From positions 1 to 38,380 of the forward strand of contig JAUVYH010000006.1 in assembly GCA_030603165.1 (NCBI GenBank): 38,380 nucleotides of DNA, read 5' to 3'. Shown here piece after piece: positions 9,406 through 17,372 of this stretch. The position numbers and the translations under genes are program-made. Source of the DNA: Fidelibacterota bacterium (GTDB lineage: Bacteria > Fidelibacterota > UBA2242). Positions within the stretch are counted from its first letter, which is position 1. Every line of letters starts with the position of its first letter. The notes beneath the pieces were generated by a model, which did not search any database, was not told the DNA's origin, and saw only the letters and a list, made by a program, of their open reading frames with translations.

Positions 9406-9470
9406 AAATTCATCTCGGATTTGCTATTTTTCACAATTGCCATTAACTTGAGTTATAAACTAATCCTCAT

Positions 9471-9511
9471 AAGGAGGATCAAAGCATGAATCATGCAGGG
9501 CGGTAAAAATG
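9471..9511 (+). promoter_or_regulatory. Strong SD and six-codon leader ORF before the DUF3160 gene
   Basis: The strong SD AAGGAGG (9471-9477) is 8 bases from ATG 9486, which encodes only MNHAGR then TAA (9504-9506). The main start at 9509 comes 2 bases later and has only a weak SD of its own. Translation of the main gene is probably coupled to this leader. Confidence 0.5.
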
Positions 9512-11986
9512 AAAAGATTTACAATTATTTTAGGAGTGATTATTTACCTGATTACTTGGAATTTTGGGATCAATGCTTTTGCTCAATCTCAAATGATTGC
9601 TAATATCACTGAAGATGTACAAACGGATTTTGGACTATATCATCCATACCCGGCAAATTTCACACCAAATGTACCGACATTTTCTGTCGAACCTGATTTT
9701 AGCAATGTTGCTAACTTTTCTATGATAGAATGGATGTTGAATTCAACCGATTCGACACTTCTCTTACAAAACCATTTTACGGTTAAAAAGAGCAGGTATA
9801 AACAACTTTTTGATATTTATAATGAGTGTACCTGGGATGGTATGCCAATCTTTGTTACTACCGATGCAGTTCTTCATACATATCACGTTCTTTTCGATCG
9901 ATTTCTCTCTGAAATCGAAGTTCAAAAGTTCATCGAAATGCTGGACGTTCTAACTGAAACACTTATCAATCAAACCGAATCTGTTTTTACTGAATCAACA
10001 AAGCCCGAAACCAGAGAAGCCGCTCGGCAAAATCTTGCGTTTTTATGTGTTGCCAAAAAGCTTCTTAATGGAACAGAAGCAATAGTCCCTGAAACCGTGT
10101 CTGCATTAGTGGACTCTGAACTTGTATTAATAGAGAACCATGACGGTTTTCATTTTTCACCCATATTTGGTTATTTTTCAAAATTGGACTACAGCCAATT
10201 CCAGCCGAGGGGGCACTACACAAAAAGCGAAGAACTGAAGGCATATTTTAAGGCAATGATGTGGTATGGCTGGACAATTTTTACAATGGAGACAGATCTT
10301 TTTGGTGATATCGCCTATCGCCATTCGCTTCAAGCGCTAATTTTAACACAAATGCTCTACGATCTCGAAGCTGATGGTAAACCTCTTCTGGATCTATGGG
10401 ATGATATTTATGAGCCAACAATCTTCTTCGTAGGAAAGACAGATGATCCAAATATCAGAGATTATAAAGAAATTGCAGACCAAATCTATGGTACAAATTA
10501 TCTTTATCTTTCTCCGGACAGTATAGCAAATTCTTCTCTCCTTAACTCATTAATGACAGAGACACAAAAATTACCGGAGCCTAAAATACCTAACTGGATT
10601 TACGGAACTTTTACTACCTACAAAGGCTTTCGATTTATGGGACAGAGGTTCATTCCTGATTCGTACATGTTTGCACATTTAATTTACCCCTATATTGGCA
10701 CCCCAGAACATCAACGCTGGATGCCTAAAGGACTCGACATTATGGCGATTTTAGGATCAGACCGAGCATATACTTTGCTTGACTCTCTCTACGAAGAAAC
10801 CTCCTATCTGAATTATCCAGAAAAAATTGCTGAGTTCAAAACTGAATTTTCCGGTTATTCACCGGGAGTTTGGGCACAGAATCTTTATTGGAACTGGTTG
10901 TACAGTCTCATGCCATTACTTTGTGAAAAAGGAGCCGGCTATCCATTCTTTATGCAAACTCTCGCCTGGATGGATAAGGAACTCTTAACAGCTCTGGCTT
11001 CCTGGGCTGAACTCCGTCATGATACCATTCTGTATGCAAAACAGAGCATGACTCCGTGTGGTTTCGCTCCAGAACCACCAAAAAGTTATGTAGAGCCTAA
11101 TCCGCATCTCTACGCCCGGTTGGCAAGTCTTGTACATTTTACGCGGGAAGGATTGGATACGCGTAATCTACTCCTTGAGGGATTTCAGGACAAACTTGAC
11201 CTCTTTGAAAATTTACTTCTATTCTTGCGAGATATTTCAATTAAGGAACTGGAAAATATTCCTCTTTCAGACTCGGAATATGAAAATATTTTTTGCTTTG
11301 GTAAGGTTATGCAGTATCTTGTTTCCGATAGCAATGATCCTCAACAACTTTGGGAAACCAATACCGACGATATGGCTGTGATTGCGGACGTCCATACAGA
11401 CTCTAATACGGACCGATGTTTGGAGGAATGCGTCGGTTATCCCCTGGAAATCTTTGTAATTGTGAATGAAGGTGGAACTATTCGAATCACTCGTGGCGCC
11501 ATCTTTTCCTACTATGAATTTACCCAACCTATTGCTGAGCGATTGACAGATGAAGCCTGGCGTGAAATGCTGACAGGAGATATTCCTCCCACGATGCCAG
11601 AATGGGTTGCGAGTTTCACGGATATTTCAGAACCACAGCCGACTTATGAAGAAATTTCTCCAGATAATCTCTTTCATCATGAATTCTCTAAAATTGAGAA
11701 AGAAGATGAAAACACTATTCCTCAAAAAATGATGCTCTTACAGAATTATCCCAATCCTTTTAATCCGGTAACTACCATTGAATTTCGTCTGCCTCAGCAG
11801 TCCGATATTCGCATCGATATATACAATATCAACGGAGCCTTTGTTGAAAACCTGTACAATGGAAACAGAGACGCCGGCATCTATACAATACAATGGAACG
11901 CTTCCCGCTATCCCAGCGGAATTTACTTCGTGAAATTGAACAGCGGAGACCTGAAACTGACCAATAAACTGTTATTGTTGAAATAG
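9509..11986 (+). CDS. DUF3160-family secreted protein with sorting tail
   Basis: A signal peptide ends near 'NAFAQ' (residue 26). Residues about 60-720 match the DUF3160 family by the blocks 'FVTTDAVLHTYHVLFD' and 'WAELRHDTILYAKQS', and by overall length and helix-rich character. The biochemical role of DUF3160 is unknown. Residues about 745-825 are a type A sorting module ('LLQNYPNPFNP'), so the protein should be exported to the cell surface. The tail DNA is almost identical to that of the gene at 14952, while the bodies are unrelated, indicating tail exchange or conversion. A six-codon ORF with the strong SD lies just upstream. Confidence 0.85.
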   Translation: MKRFTIILGVIIYLITWNFGINAFAQSQMIANITEDVQTDFGLYHPYPANFTPNVPTFSVEPDFSNVANFSMIEWMLNSTDSTLLLQNHFTVKKSRYKQLFDIYNECTWDGMPIFVTTDAVLHTYHVLFDRFLSEIEVQKFIEMLDVLTETLINQTESVFTESTKPETREAARQNLAFLCVAKKLLNGTEAIVPETVSALVDSELVLIENHDGFHFSPIFGYFSKLDYSQFQPRGHYTKSEELKAYFKAMMWYGWTIFTMETDLFGDIAYRHSLQALILTQMLYDLEADGKPLLDLWDDIYEPTIFFVGKTDDPNIRDYKEIADQIYGTNYLYLSPDSIANSSLLNSLMTETQKLPEPKIPNWIYGTFTTYKGFRFMGQRFIPDSYMFAHLIYPYIGTPEHQRWMPKGLDIMAILGSDRAYTLLDSLYEETSYLNYPEKIAEFKTEFSGYSPGVWAQNLYWNWLYSLMPLLCEKGAGYPFFMQTLAWMDKELLTALASWAELRHDTILYAKQSMTPCGFAPEPPKSYVEPNPHLYARLASLVHFTREGLDTRNLLLEGFQDKLDLFENLLLFLRDISIKELENIPLSDSEYENIFCFGKVMQYLVSDSNDPQQLWETNTDDMAVIADVHTDSNTDRCLEECVGYPLEIFVIVNEGGTIRITRGAIFSYYEFTQPIAERLTDEAWREMLTGDIPPTMPEWVASFTDISEPQPTYEEISPDNLFHHEFSKIEKEDENTIPQKMMLLQNYPNPFNPVTTIEFRLPQQSDIRIDIYNINGAFVENLYNGNRDAGIYTIQWNASRYPSGIYFVKLNSGDLKLTNKLLLLK

Positions 11987-12079
11987 TATCATTTAATCCC
12001 CTGAGGGAAATATGTTGTACGCCTGTAAAAAGTACATTTCCATTATAATTTTAAGCACGAAATATCCTTGGAGTCAATT

Positions 12080-13819
12080 ATGAAGACTTTTAAAAAATTG
12101 GGCTTCGATTTAAGCTATTTAGCATTGCTGACCAAAGAAGATGTCAAACCCCTGAGTCGTTGGGAAGGCAGCATTAACCATAAAAAAATAAAAGCGCTCC
12201 AAAATCTGGGATTAAGAACAAAGTTGGTAGAGAGAAAATTACTGAATGGCCGCACCACTGGTGAATTGATCTTCAGTAAGTCAAGTAACTATATAGATTT
12301 TTACACCAATCACTTTGATAAAACACCCATTAGGAAGGATCACGAAACTACCGTTACGGAAGGTTTCTTATTTGGATATCCCGGTTGCTGTGTAAAAAAC
12401 TATGCTGAAAATGGTTATACAAAAAATGATTATAACAGAAGCGGTCAGGAAATCCTATTTCATTGGGTATGCCCGGGTTGTGAGATCACGCCCTCCCTCC
12501 TGCCCTATTACGAAAAGATTTACAATAATTGCAAAGATATCTTTACCGATCAAGGTATAAACCGTCCAGGGCTTTTAAAAAAATTGCTACCCGTTGCTAC
12601 ACTATCCATGCTTTTTTCGGTTCTTCCAACAAATATCAGAGGCGAAAATCCGCACTGGCTTCCTATTGCGGGAAACGATCCGGATCATAATTATCTCATT
12701 TATTCGGAAGAAATTTTACTGGGCGTCCATGAAAACTATTTTCCGCCAGATAGCTTTGCCGGACCTGCAAAGGCATTAAAATTCAAGGCTATTATTGATT
12801 CCCTCCCTATTGTTTATGTTGATGTCGACGAGGCTCCTGACTCTTCTTGCTACATTATCGAACATCGTGCAAGAGGCGTCGTCGAATGTCCGGTTTGCGG
12901 AGAATATATCAACATGGGATACATAGATATTTTCAACCCGATGCGAGAATTGAGTATATCTATTCCCTATCTCGGACTTCATTTTCTCGAAAACGGTAGT
13001 TTCTCTTATGGGGACACCACCAACTATATCCGGGTCGATATTGAATTACTCAAAAAGATATTCGCTCATTATGATTCGACTCATTTCTCAATAACAACTT
13101 CCAACGATGCGGATAACGACGGCTTAAATGATGATTATGAAGACGATTTTAGCACCCAGATAAACAATCCTGACAGCAATGAAAATCAGTTAGTTGACGG
13201 CGCGGAAGTCGCTGAGGCATTGATTGATACGATTGCCGGGTTGCCTGTTATGGAATATAATGAAGAACCGCCATCTGATTCAATTTATATCAAATTCATG
13301 CTGGCGAATGGTATTGAAATCTGTGATATCTGTGGAATTGAACTAAATATGGGAGATGTTCACATTGTAAATCCTACGAAAGACACCAAAATTAGTTTTT
13401 CTATTATAGGGCTTCATTACTTAGCGCATGGGAGATTTGCCTATGGCGGCAGTACAAATTCCGGTGAAATTGACGCCCTTCAACTGGCACAGGTTCTGGG
13501 AAATCAAACAGTGGTTTCTGTATTGGAGAAACTCCCCGATAAAAAGAACTTCAGTTTGAAAAATTATCCCAATCCATTTAATCCCAAAACAACAATCAGA
13601 TTTGATTTACCTATAAACTCCCATGTTACACTGACAATTTATAGCATTCTTGGACAAGAAATAAAAACATTGCTCGATGAGGAGAAATCTGCCGGCAGTT
13701 ATATCCTCAAGTGGGATGGGAAAGATGACAAAGGTCTTAAAGTTTCCAGCGGTATTTATTTTTATAGAATAGAGGCTGACAAGTGTGTTCAGGTGAAAAA
13801 AATGGTTTTGTCAAGGTAG
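12080..13819 (+). CDS. Protein with DUF483-like N-terminus, duplicated CxxCG-NMG module and sorting tail
   Basis: ATG 12080 is chosen because GGAG lies 6 bases upstream; the track start 12068 is a TTG inside that region. Residues about 95-140 contain 'GFLFGYPGCCVKNY' and 'CPGC', like DUF483-type cysteine motifs. A hydrophobic stretch follows at about 170-190. Two copies of a module then occur: 'CPVCGEYINMGYIDIFNP..LGLHFLENGSFSYG' and 'CDICGIELNMGDVHIVNP..GLHYLAHGRFAYGG'. Between them is an acidic 'DADNDGLNDDYED' calcium-loop stretch. The end is a type A sorting tail ('NYPNPFNPKTTI'). The duplicated module looks like a zinc- or metal-binding unit; I know no named function. The absence of an N-terminal signal peptide despite a surface tail is odd and suggests fusion of a cytoplasmic domain to a secreted one. 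Confidence 0.7.
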   Translation: MKTFKKLGFDLSYLALLTKEDVKPLSRWEGSINHKKIKALQNLGLRTKLVERKLLNGRTTGELIFSKSSNYIDFYTNHFDKTPIRKDHETTVTEGFLFGYPGCCVKNYAENGYTKNDYNRSGQEILFHWVCPGCEITPSLLPYYEKIYNNCKDIFTDQGINRPGLLKKLLPVATLSMLFSVLPTNIRGENPHWLPIAGNDPDHNYLIYSEEILLGVHENYFPPDSFAGPAKALKFKAIIDSLPIVYVDVDEAPDSSCYIIEHRARGVVECPVCGEYINMGYIDIFNPMRELSISIPYLGLHFLENGSFSYGDTTNYIRVDIELLKKIFAHYDSTHFSITTSNDADNDGLNDDYEDDFSTQINNPDSNENQLVDGAEVAEALIDTIAGLPVMEYNEEPPSDSIYIKFMLANGIEICDICGIELNMGDVHIVNPTKDTKISFSIIGLHYLAHGRFAYGGSTNSGEIDALQLAQVLGNQTVVSVLEKLPDKKNFSLKNYPNPFNPKTTIRFDLPINSHVTLTIYSILGQEIKTLLDEEKSAGSYILKWDGKDDKGLKVSSGIYFYRIEADKCVQVKKMVLSR

Positions 13820-13865
13820 TTTTTAAAATATTGATTTCGTTCACTAATAAATGAGAGAAGTTATA

Positions 13866-14249
13866 ATGTCAACTCTACAAATGTTATCCAAATGTTTTGT
13901 CCTTGGCCTATTTATCGTTACCATATCCAATGCAACAATTATCAATGTCCCATCAGACCATCCAACAATTCAAGCCGGGATTGATGCTGCAAATGATAAA
14001 GATACCGTCTTAGTAGATACTGGAAAATATGTAGAGAATATAAATTTCAACGGGAAAAATATCGTATTAGGGTCACATTTTCTTACTACTAACGATACAA
14101 ACTACATTTCTAAGACGATTATAGATGAGAAAGTAGGGTTCTACCAAACGATAGGGGAAAATAAAAATAAATGGGTTGATCGAACCTTGATGGACTTTGC
14201 TACTCGAGATGAAGAAACCATCGTTTCTGCCCAGGTAGATGTAGTTTGA
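13866..14249 (+). pseudogene. Truncated beta-helix surface protein (N-terminal piece)
   Basis: The start at 13866 has 'GAGAGAAG' upstream. After a signal peptide the text 'IINVPSDHPTIQAGIDAAN..DTVLVDTGKYVENINFNGKNI' is the usual opening of right-handed beta-helix cell-surface proteins, which normally run for several hundred residues. Here the similarity ends at about residue 92 and an unrelated 38-residue tail leads to a stop. I read this as the remnant of a longer gene joined to other sequence. The short product could still be secreted, but lacks the helix repeats and sorting tail. Confidence 0.65.
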
Positions 14250-14327
14250 AATCTGTCACCAAACTTCAGAACAAATGTGCTTCCTATAAGTATAAATGAT
14301 AAATGATATTTTTATTGGGAGGAAACC

Positions 14328-14855
14328 ATGAAGTTCACTGATTTAAAAAACAGAACTTGGGGGGCGTGTATAGGTATCCTTGTTGCATTATTTGTTGGAG
14401 TTCAATTAATGCAATGCCTAGACCATTCCGTTTCAAATACCGAGGATTCGGAGATAGATTCTTTCGAAGATTCAATTATGGTAAAAATTACAAACCAAGC
14501 ACCAGATTCTCTTCAGTTGAATCCATTTGATTTGAATGCTATTGAGATTAATGGTGACACCCTTACTCTTAGTATTACTCATGGAGGAGGGTGTAAGGCT
14601 CACAGTTACGCATTGTTTATGACTCCCGCTGCATTTCTCGAATCCAATCCTGTACAAGCGAATCTTTATCCTCAACATAATAGTAATGGCGACCTATGCA
14701 AGGCCTTGATACACAAGAATCTATCATTTAATTTGAGTCCAATTATGATATTGTACGAGGAATTTTATCATAAAAGAGACACAATTATCATAAATGTTTA
14801 TGAATATTTTGTAGATGAACCAAATGAAAAGCTTAGTGTTATTTACGCACCTTAA
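14328..14855 (+). CDS. Conserved small lipoprotein-like protein of unknown function
   Basis: SD 'GGGAGGAAA' precedes the ATG. The first 30 residues are a signal segment ending 'VQLMQC', close to a lipobox but with Gln before the Cys. The mature part has the motif 'ITHGGGCKAHSYALF', a paired later cysteine ('NGDLCKAL') and an ending of alternating strands. This HGGGC..H arrangement recurs in small secreted FCB proteins; the His and Cys residues might bind metal. Nothing nearby fixes its role. Confidence 0.65.
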   Translation: MKFTDLKNRTWGACIGILVALFVGVQLMQCLDHSVSNTEDSEIDSFEDSIMVKITNQAPDSLQLNPFDLNAIEINGDTLTLSITHGGGCKAHSYALFMTPAAFLESNPVQANLYPQHNSNGDLCKALIHKNLSFNLSPIMILYEEFYHKRDTIIINVYEYFVDEPNEKLSVIYAP

Positions 14856-14910
14856 GTAAATACCTATAATGCAAATATATATTGGTGGCTTTCAAAAGGT
14901 TTCGCTGTTA

Positions 14911-14946
14911 AAACCGCTCAATGGTTTCAGAAGCGGTTTAAGGAGG
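14911..14946 (+). promoter_or_regulatory. Hairpin abutting the SD of the 14952 gene
   Basis: AAACCGCT (14911-14918) pairs with AGCGGTTT (14932-14939) across a 13-base loop. The SD AGGAGG (14941-14946) follows after one base, and the start is at 14952. The stem would crowd ribosome access, so a translational control role is possible. Confidence 0.45.
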
Positions 14947-14951
14947 TTAGT

Positions 14952-15857
14952 ATGAAAGAATATCTCATATTCTTGGCTCTGTTTGTCAGCTCTTTGTTCC
15001 TGTCAGAGAGGAAATCTTTTGCCCAATCCAGCTGGCCTTTACAAAATGATTCAATGAATTTGGCTATCCTTATTTTAGATTTTCAGACTTATGAATTTGA
15101 AAAAGGGCACTTTTCGATACATGAACCATGTGAAAATTGTGATGTGGATAGTTTGCCGTTTGAAATCATATATCAAGAACCCGGTGATTTCGGCTATATT
15201 ATTTTTATTTATACAGAAACTCAAGATACACTTTTTTATGCTGATATAGTTTGGGATGGACGTGGAGAGATGGTCTATCCTGATAAGTTTTTATCAGCTG
15301 ATTCATTTCAAACAATACAAACGACTATTCAAAATCCCTTGTCCATTGAATATTTTGATTATTTGTCAGTAATAGATGATAGCACATTTAAAGTGAAAGC
15401 AAATTCAGCTTGGAATTCAGTTAAATCTTTAGATATTGTAGAAGATTTTTCGCAGCATCCATATCGAATAGGAATTTATTTATATCCTCCAGCAGTTGGT
15501 GTTTTTATTCCTTCAATTGCAAAGTGGGTCGTTTTTCTTTATCGAGGAAAATTTGAGATGTCTATTGATGACAAATATTCACCTCAACAGCCTAATCGGT
15601 TTGACTTGTTTCAGAACTATCCCAATCCTTTCAATCCGGAAACGACAATTAAATTTTGCCTGCCACGGCAGTCCGATATTCGCATCGATATATACAATAT
15701 CAAGGGAGCCTTTGTTGAAAACCTGTACAATGGAAACAGAGATGCCGGCATCTATACAATACCATGGAACGCTTCTCGCTATCCAAGCGGAATTTACTTC
15801 GTGAAATTGAACAGCAGAGACCTGCAGCTGACCAATAAACTGTTATTGTTGAAATAG
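14952..15857 (+). CDS. Secreted protein of unknown function with sorting tail
   Basis: A signal peptide ends near 'KSFAQ' (residue 25). Residues 26-215 resemble no family I recognise; a 'HEPCENCDVDSLPF' stretch carries two close cysteines. Residues about 217-301 are a type A sorting module ('LFQNYPNPFNPETTI', ending 'NKLLLLK'). From 'cagtccgatattcgc' to the stop, the DNA differs from the DUF3160 gene tail (ending 11986) at only about 8 of 190 bases. The body and tail therefore have different histories. SD AGGAGG lies 5 bases upstream, after a hairpin. Confidence 0.75.
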   Translation: MKEYLIFLALFVSSLFLSERKSFAQSSWPLQNDSMNLAILILDFQTYEFEKGHFSIHEPCENCDVDSLPFEIIYQEPGDFGYIIFIYTETQDTLFYADIVWDGRGEMVYPDKFLSADSFQTIQTTIQNPLSIEYFDYLSVIDDSTFKVKANSAWNSVKSLDIVEDFSQHPYRIGIYLYPPAVGVFIPSIAKWVVFLYRGKFEMSIDDKYSPQQPNRFDLFQNYPNPFNPETTIKFCLPRQSDIRIDIYNIKGAFVENLYNGNRDAGIYTIPWNASRYPSGIYFVKLNSRDLQLTNKLLLLK

Positions 15858-16036
15858 GTAATAATTGAATAAAAAGTACAGTTAATAAGTAGATTTGCTT
15901 ACGCCATCCTTATAAACCCATATTAGGCATAAAACTTTTAGGATAAATAAATAAACTTGCATAATTGTATTATTTTTATACATTGAAACGATATATGTTT
16001 TTTTAAATACGAATTTTTATCAGGAAGGAATCTATA

Positions 16037-17110
16037 TTGTTATTTGATGTAGCAGAAGTTAAAAAAGAAGACAGACTTATTGAAGTTATCGCAACCGATA
16101 TCGCTGATTTAGCCATGATGGGTTTTGGCTCTGTAAAAAATTGTATAAGTGTGTCCAATGCTTTAATTGAAAATTATACTCATGTTCATTTTAATATCAT
16201 TAGAACAAAATCAGATTTAGATGAAATTATTTATAGAAAACCGGATTTGGTTTTTTCTGGAATTAAATATGTCATTTTTAACGGACTTGAAATAACAAAA
16301 AACAGAGCAGATAAAATATGGATATCAGAATATATGGAAGAAGCTGGTATAAATTATACCGGTTCAGAAAAAGATGCAATTGAATTGGAATTCAGCAAAG
16401 TTGCTGCAAAAAAAAGAGTAGAAGAATTTGGTGTAAATACAGCTCCCTATTTTATTGCAAAACCCGGCATGTATAAAAGTGCTAATGAACTTCCTGTTAA
16501 TTTTCCTTTATTTATTAAGCCCCTGCTTGAAGGTGACAGTAAAGGCATCGGAAGTGACTCTGTGGTTTATGATTTTGAAAGTTACCAAAAGAAAGTTCAA
16601 AATATTTATGCTTTATTTAAACAACCAGTTTTGGTAGAAAAATTTATAAGTGGCAGAGAATTTACAGTTGCAATTCTTGGTTCGGACTTTAATTGTGAAC
16701 CAATAGCCCTGCCGGTAGAGATAATTTTTCCGGATAAAAATTCAGCCAATAAAATTCTCAGTTACAATATTAAAAAAGAAAACAAAGAAAAAGTAATTGC
16801 GATAGATGATAAAGATATATATAAAAGTGTTGTTTCAATCGCAAAAAATGCTTTTATCGCTTTAGGCGCCCGAGATTATGGCAGAATTGATATAATAATG
16901 GATGGTAATAATTGCCCATATTTTCTCGAAGCAAACCTGGTTCCCGGAATGACACAGCGCCCCAGACCTATAGATTGCAGTTATTTTCCCAGAGCATGTT
17001 TCATAAATACTAATTTTACTTATCAGGAAACAATCCATAAAATCGCAGAAATTGCATTTAACAGGGTAGAAAGCAATATAAAGCAAAAAAGAGTAGGATT
17101 GTATGCCTAA
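16037..17110 (+). CDS. D-alanine-D-alanine ligase-like ATP-grasp enzyme
   Basis: The start is TTG 16037 with 'AGGAAGGA' 7-8 bases upstream. Residues about 105-330 form an ATP-grasp fold: 'FPLFIKPLLEGDSKGIG' (nucleotide-binding Lys and loop), 'VLVEKFISGREFTVAI', 'DYGRIDIIMD' and 'YFLEANLVPGMT', which correspond to the D-Ala-D-Ala ligase blocks carrying the metal-binding Asp/Glu/Asn. The region after 'PGMT' ('QRPRPIDCSYFPRACF') departs from housekeeping Ddl. The N-terminal part contains the 'PDLVFSGIKY' segment typical of the family. It stands alone, away from other cell-wall genes, so it may join another amino-acid-like substrate rather than serve peptidoglycan synthesis. No signal peptide: cytoplasmic. 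Confidence 0.75.
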   Translation: MLFDVAEVKKEDRLIEVIATDIADLAMMGFGSVKNCISVSNALIENYTHVHFNIIRTKSDLDEIIYRKPDLVFSGIKYVIFNGLEITKNRADKIWISEYMEEAGINYTGSEKDAIELEFSKVAAKKRVEEFGVNTAPYFIAKPGMYKSANELPVNFPLFIKPLLEGDSKGIGSDSVVYDFESYQKKVQNIYALFKQPVLVEKFISGREFTVAILGSDFNCEPIALPVEIIFPDKNSANKILSYNIKKENKEKVIAIDDKDIYKSVVSIAKNAFIALGARDYGRIDIIMDGNNCPYFLEANLVPGMTQRPRPIDCSYFPRACFINTNFTYQETIHKIAEIAFNRVESNIKQKRVGLYA

Positions 17111-17372
17111 AAACATGCCCGGTAACGGTTTGCTTGAAATCGGAATGCAAAAGCGTACAGTTGTTTTAGTTAACGTTGAAATTTTATGGCGTTTACATCC
17201 GGCTGAATCCTGATCTCGTTAGCTAGCCTGTTTGTAATTCTTATCTTTCTAATTTCCCGTAAATAATTGCAATTGACCGCTTGTCATTTTTTATTTGCTT
17301 TTTACCTAAAAATCAAACATTATAATCATTAATAAAATGTGATTCTGATTTTTTGACAACTCTTAATAAATA

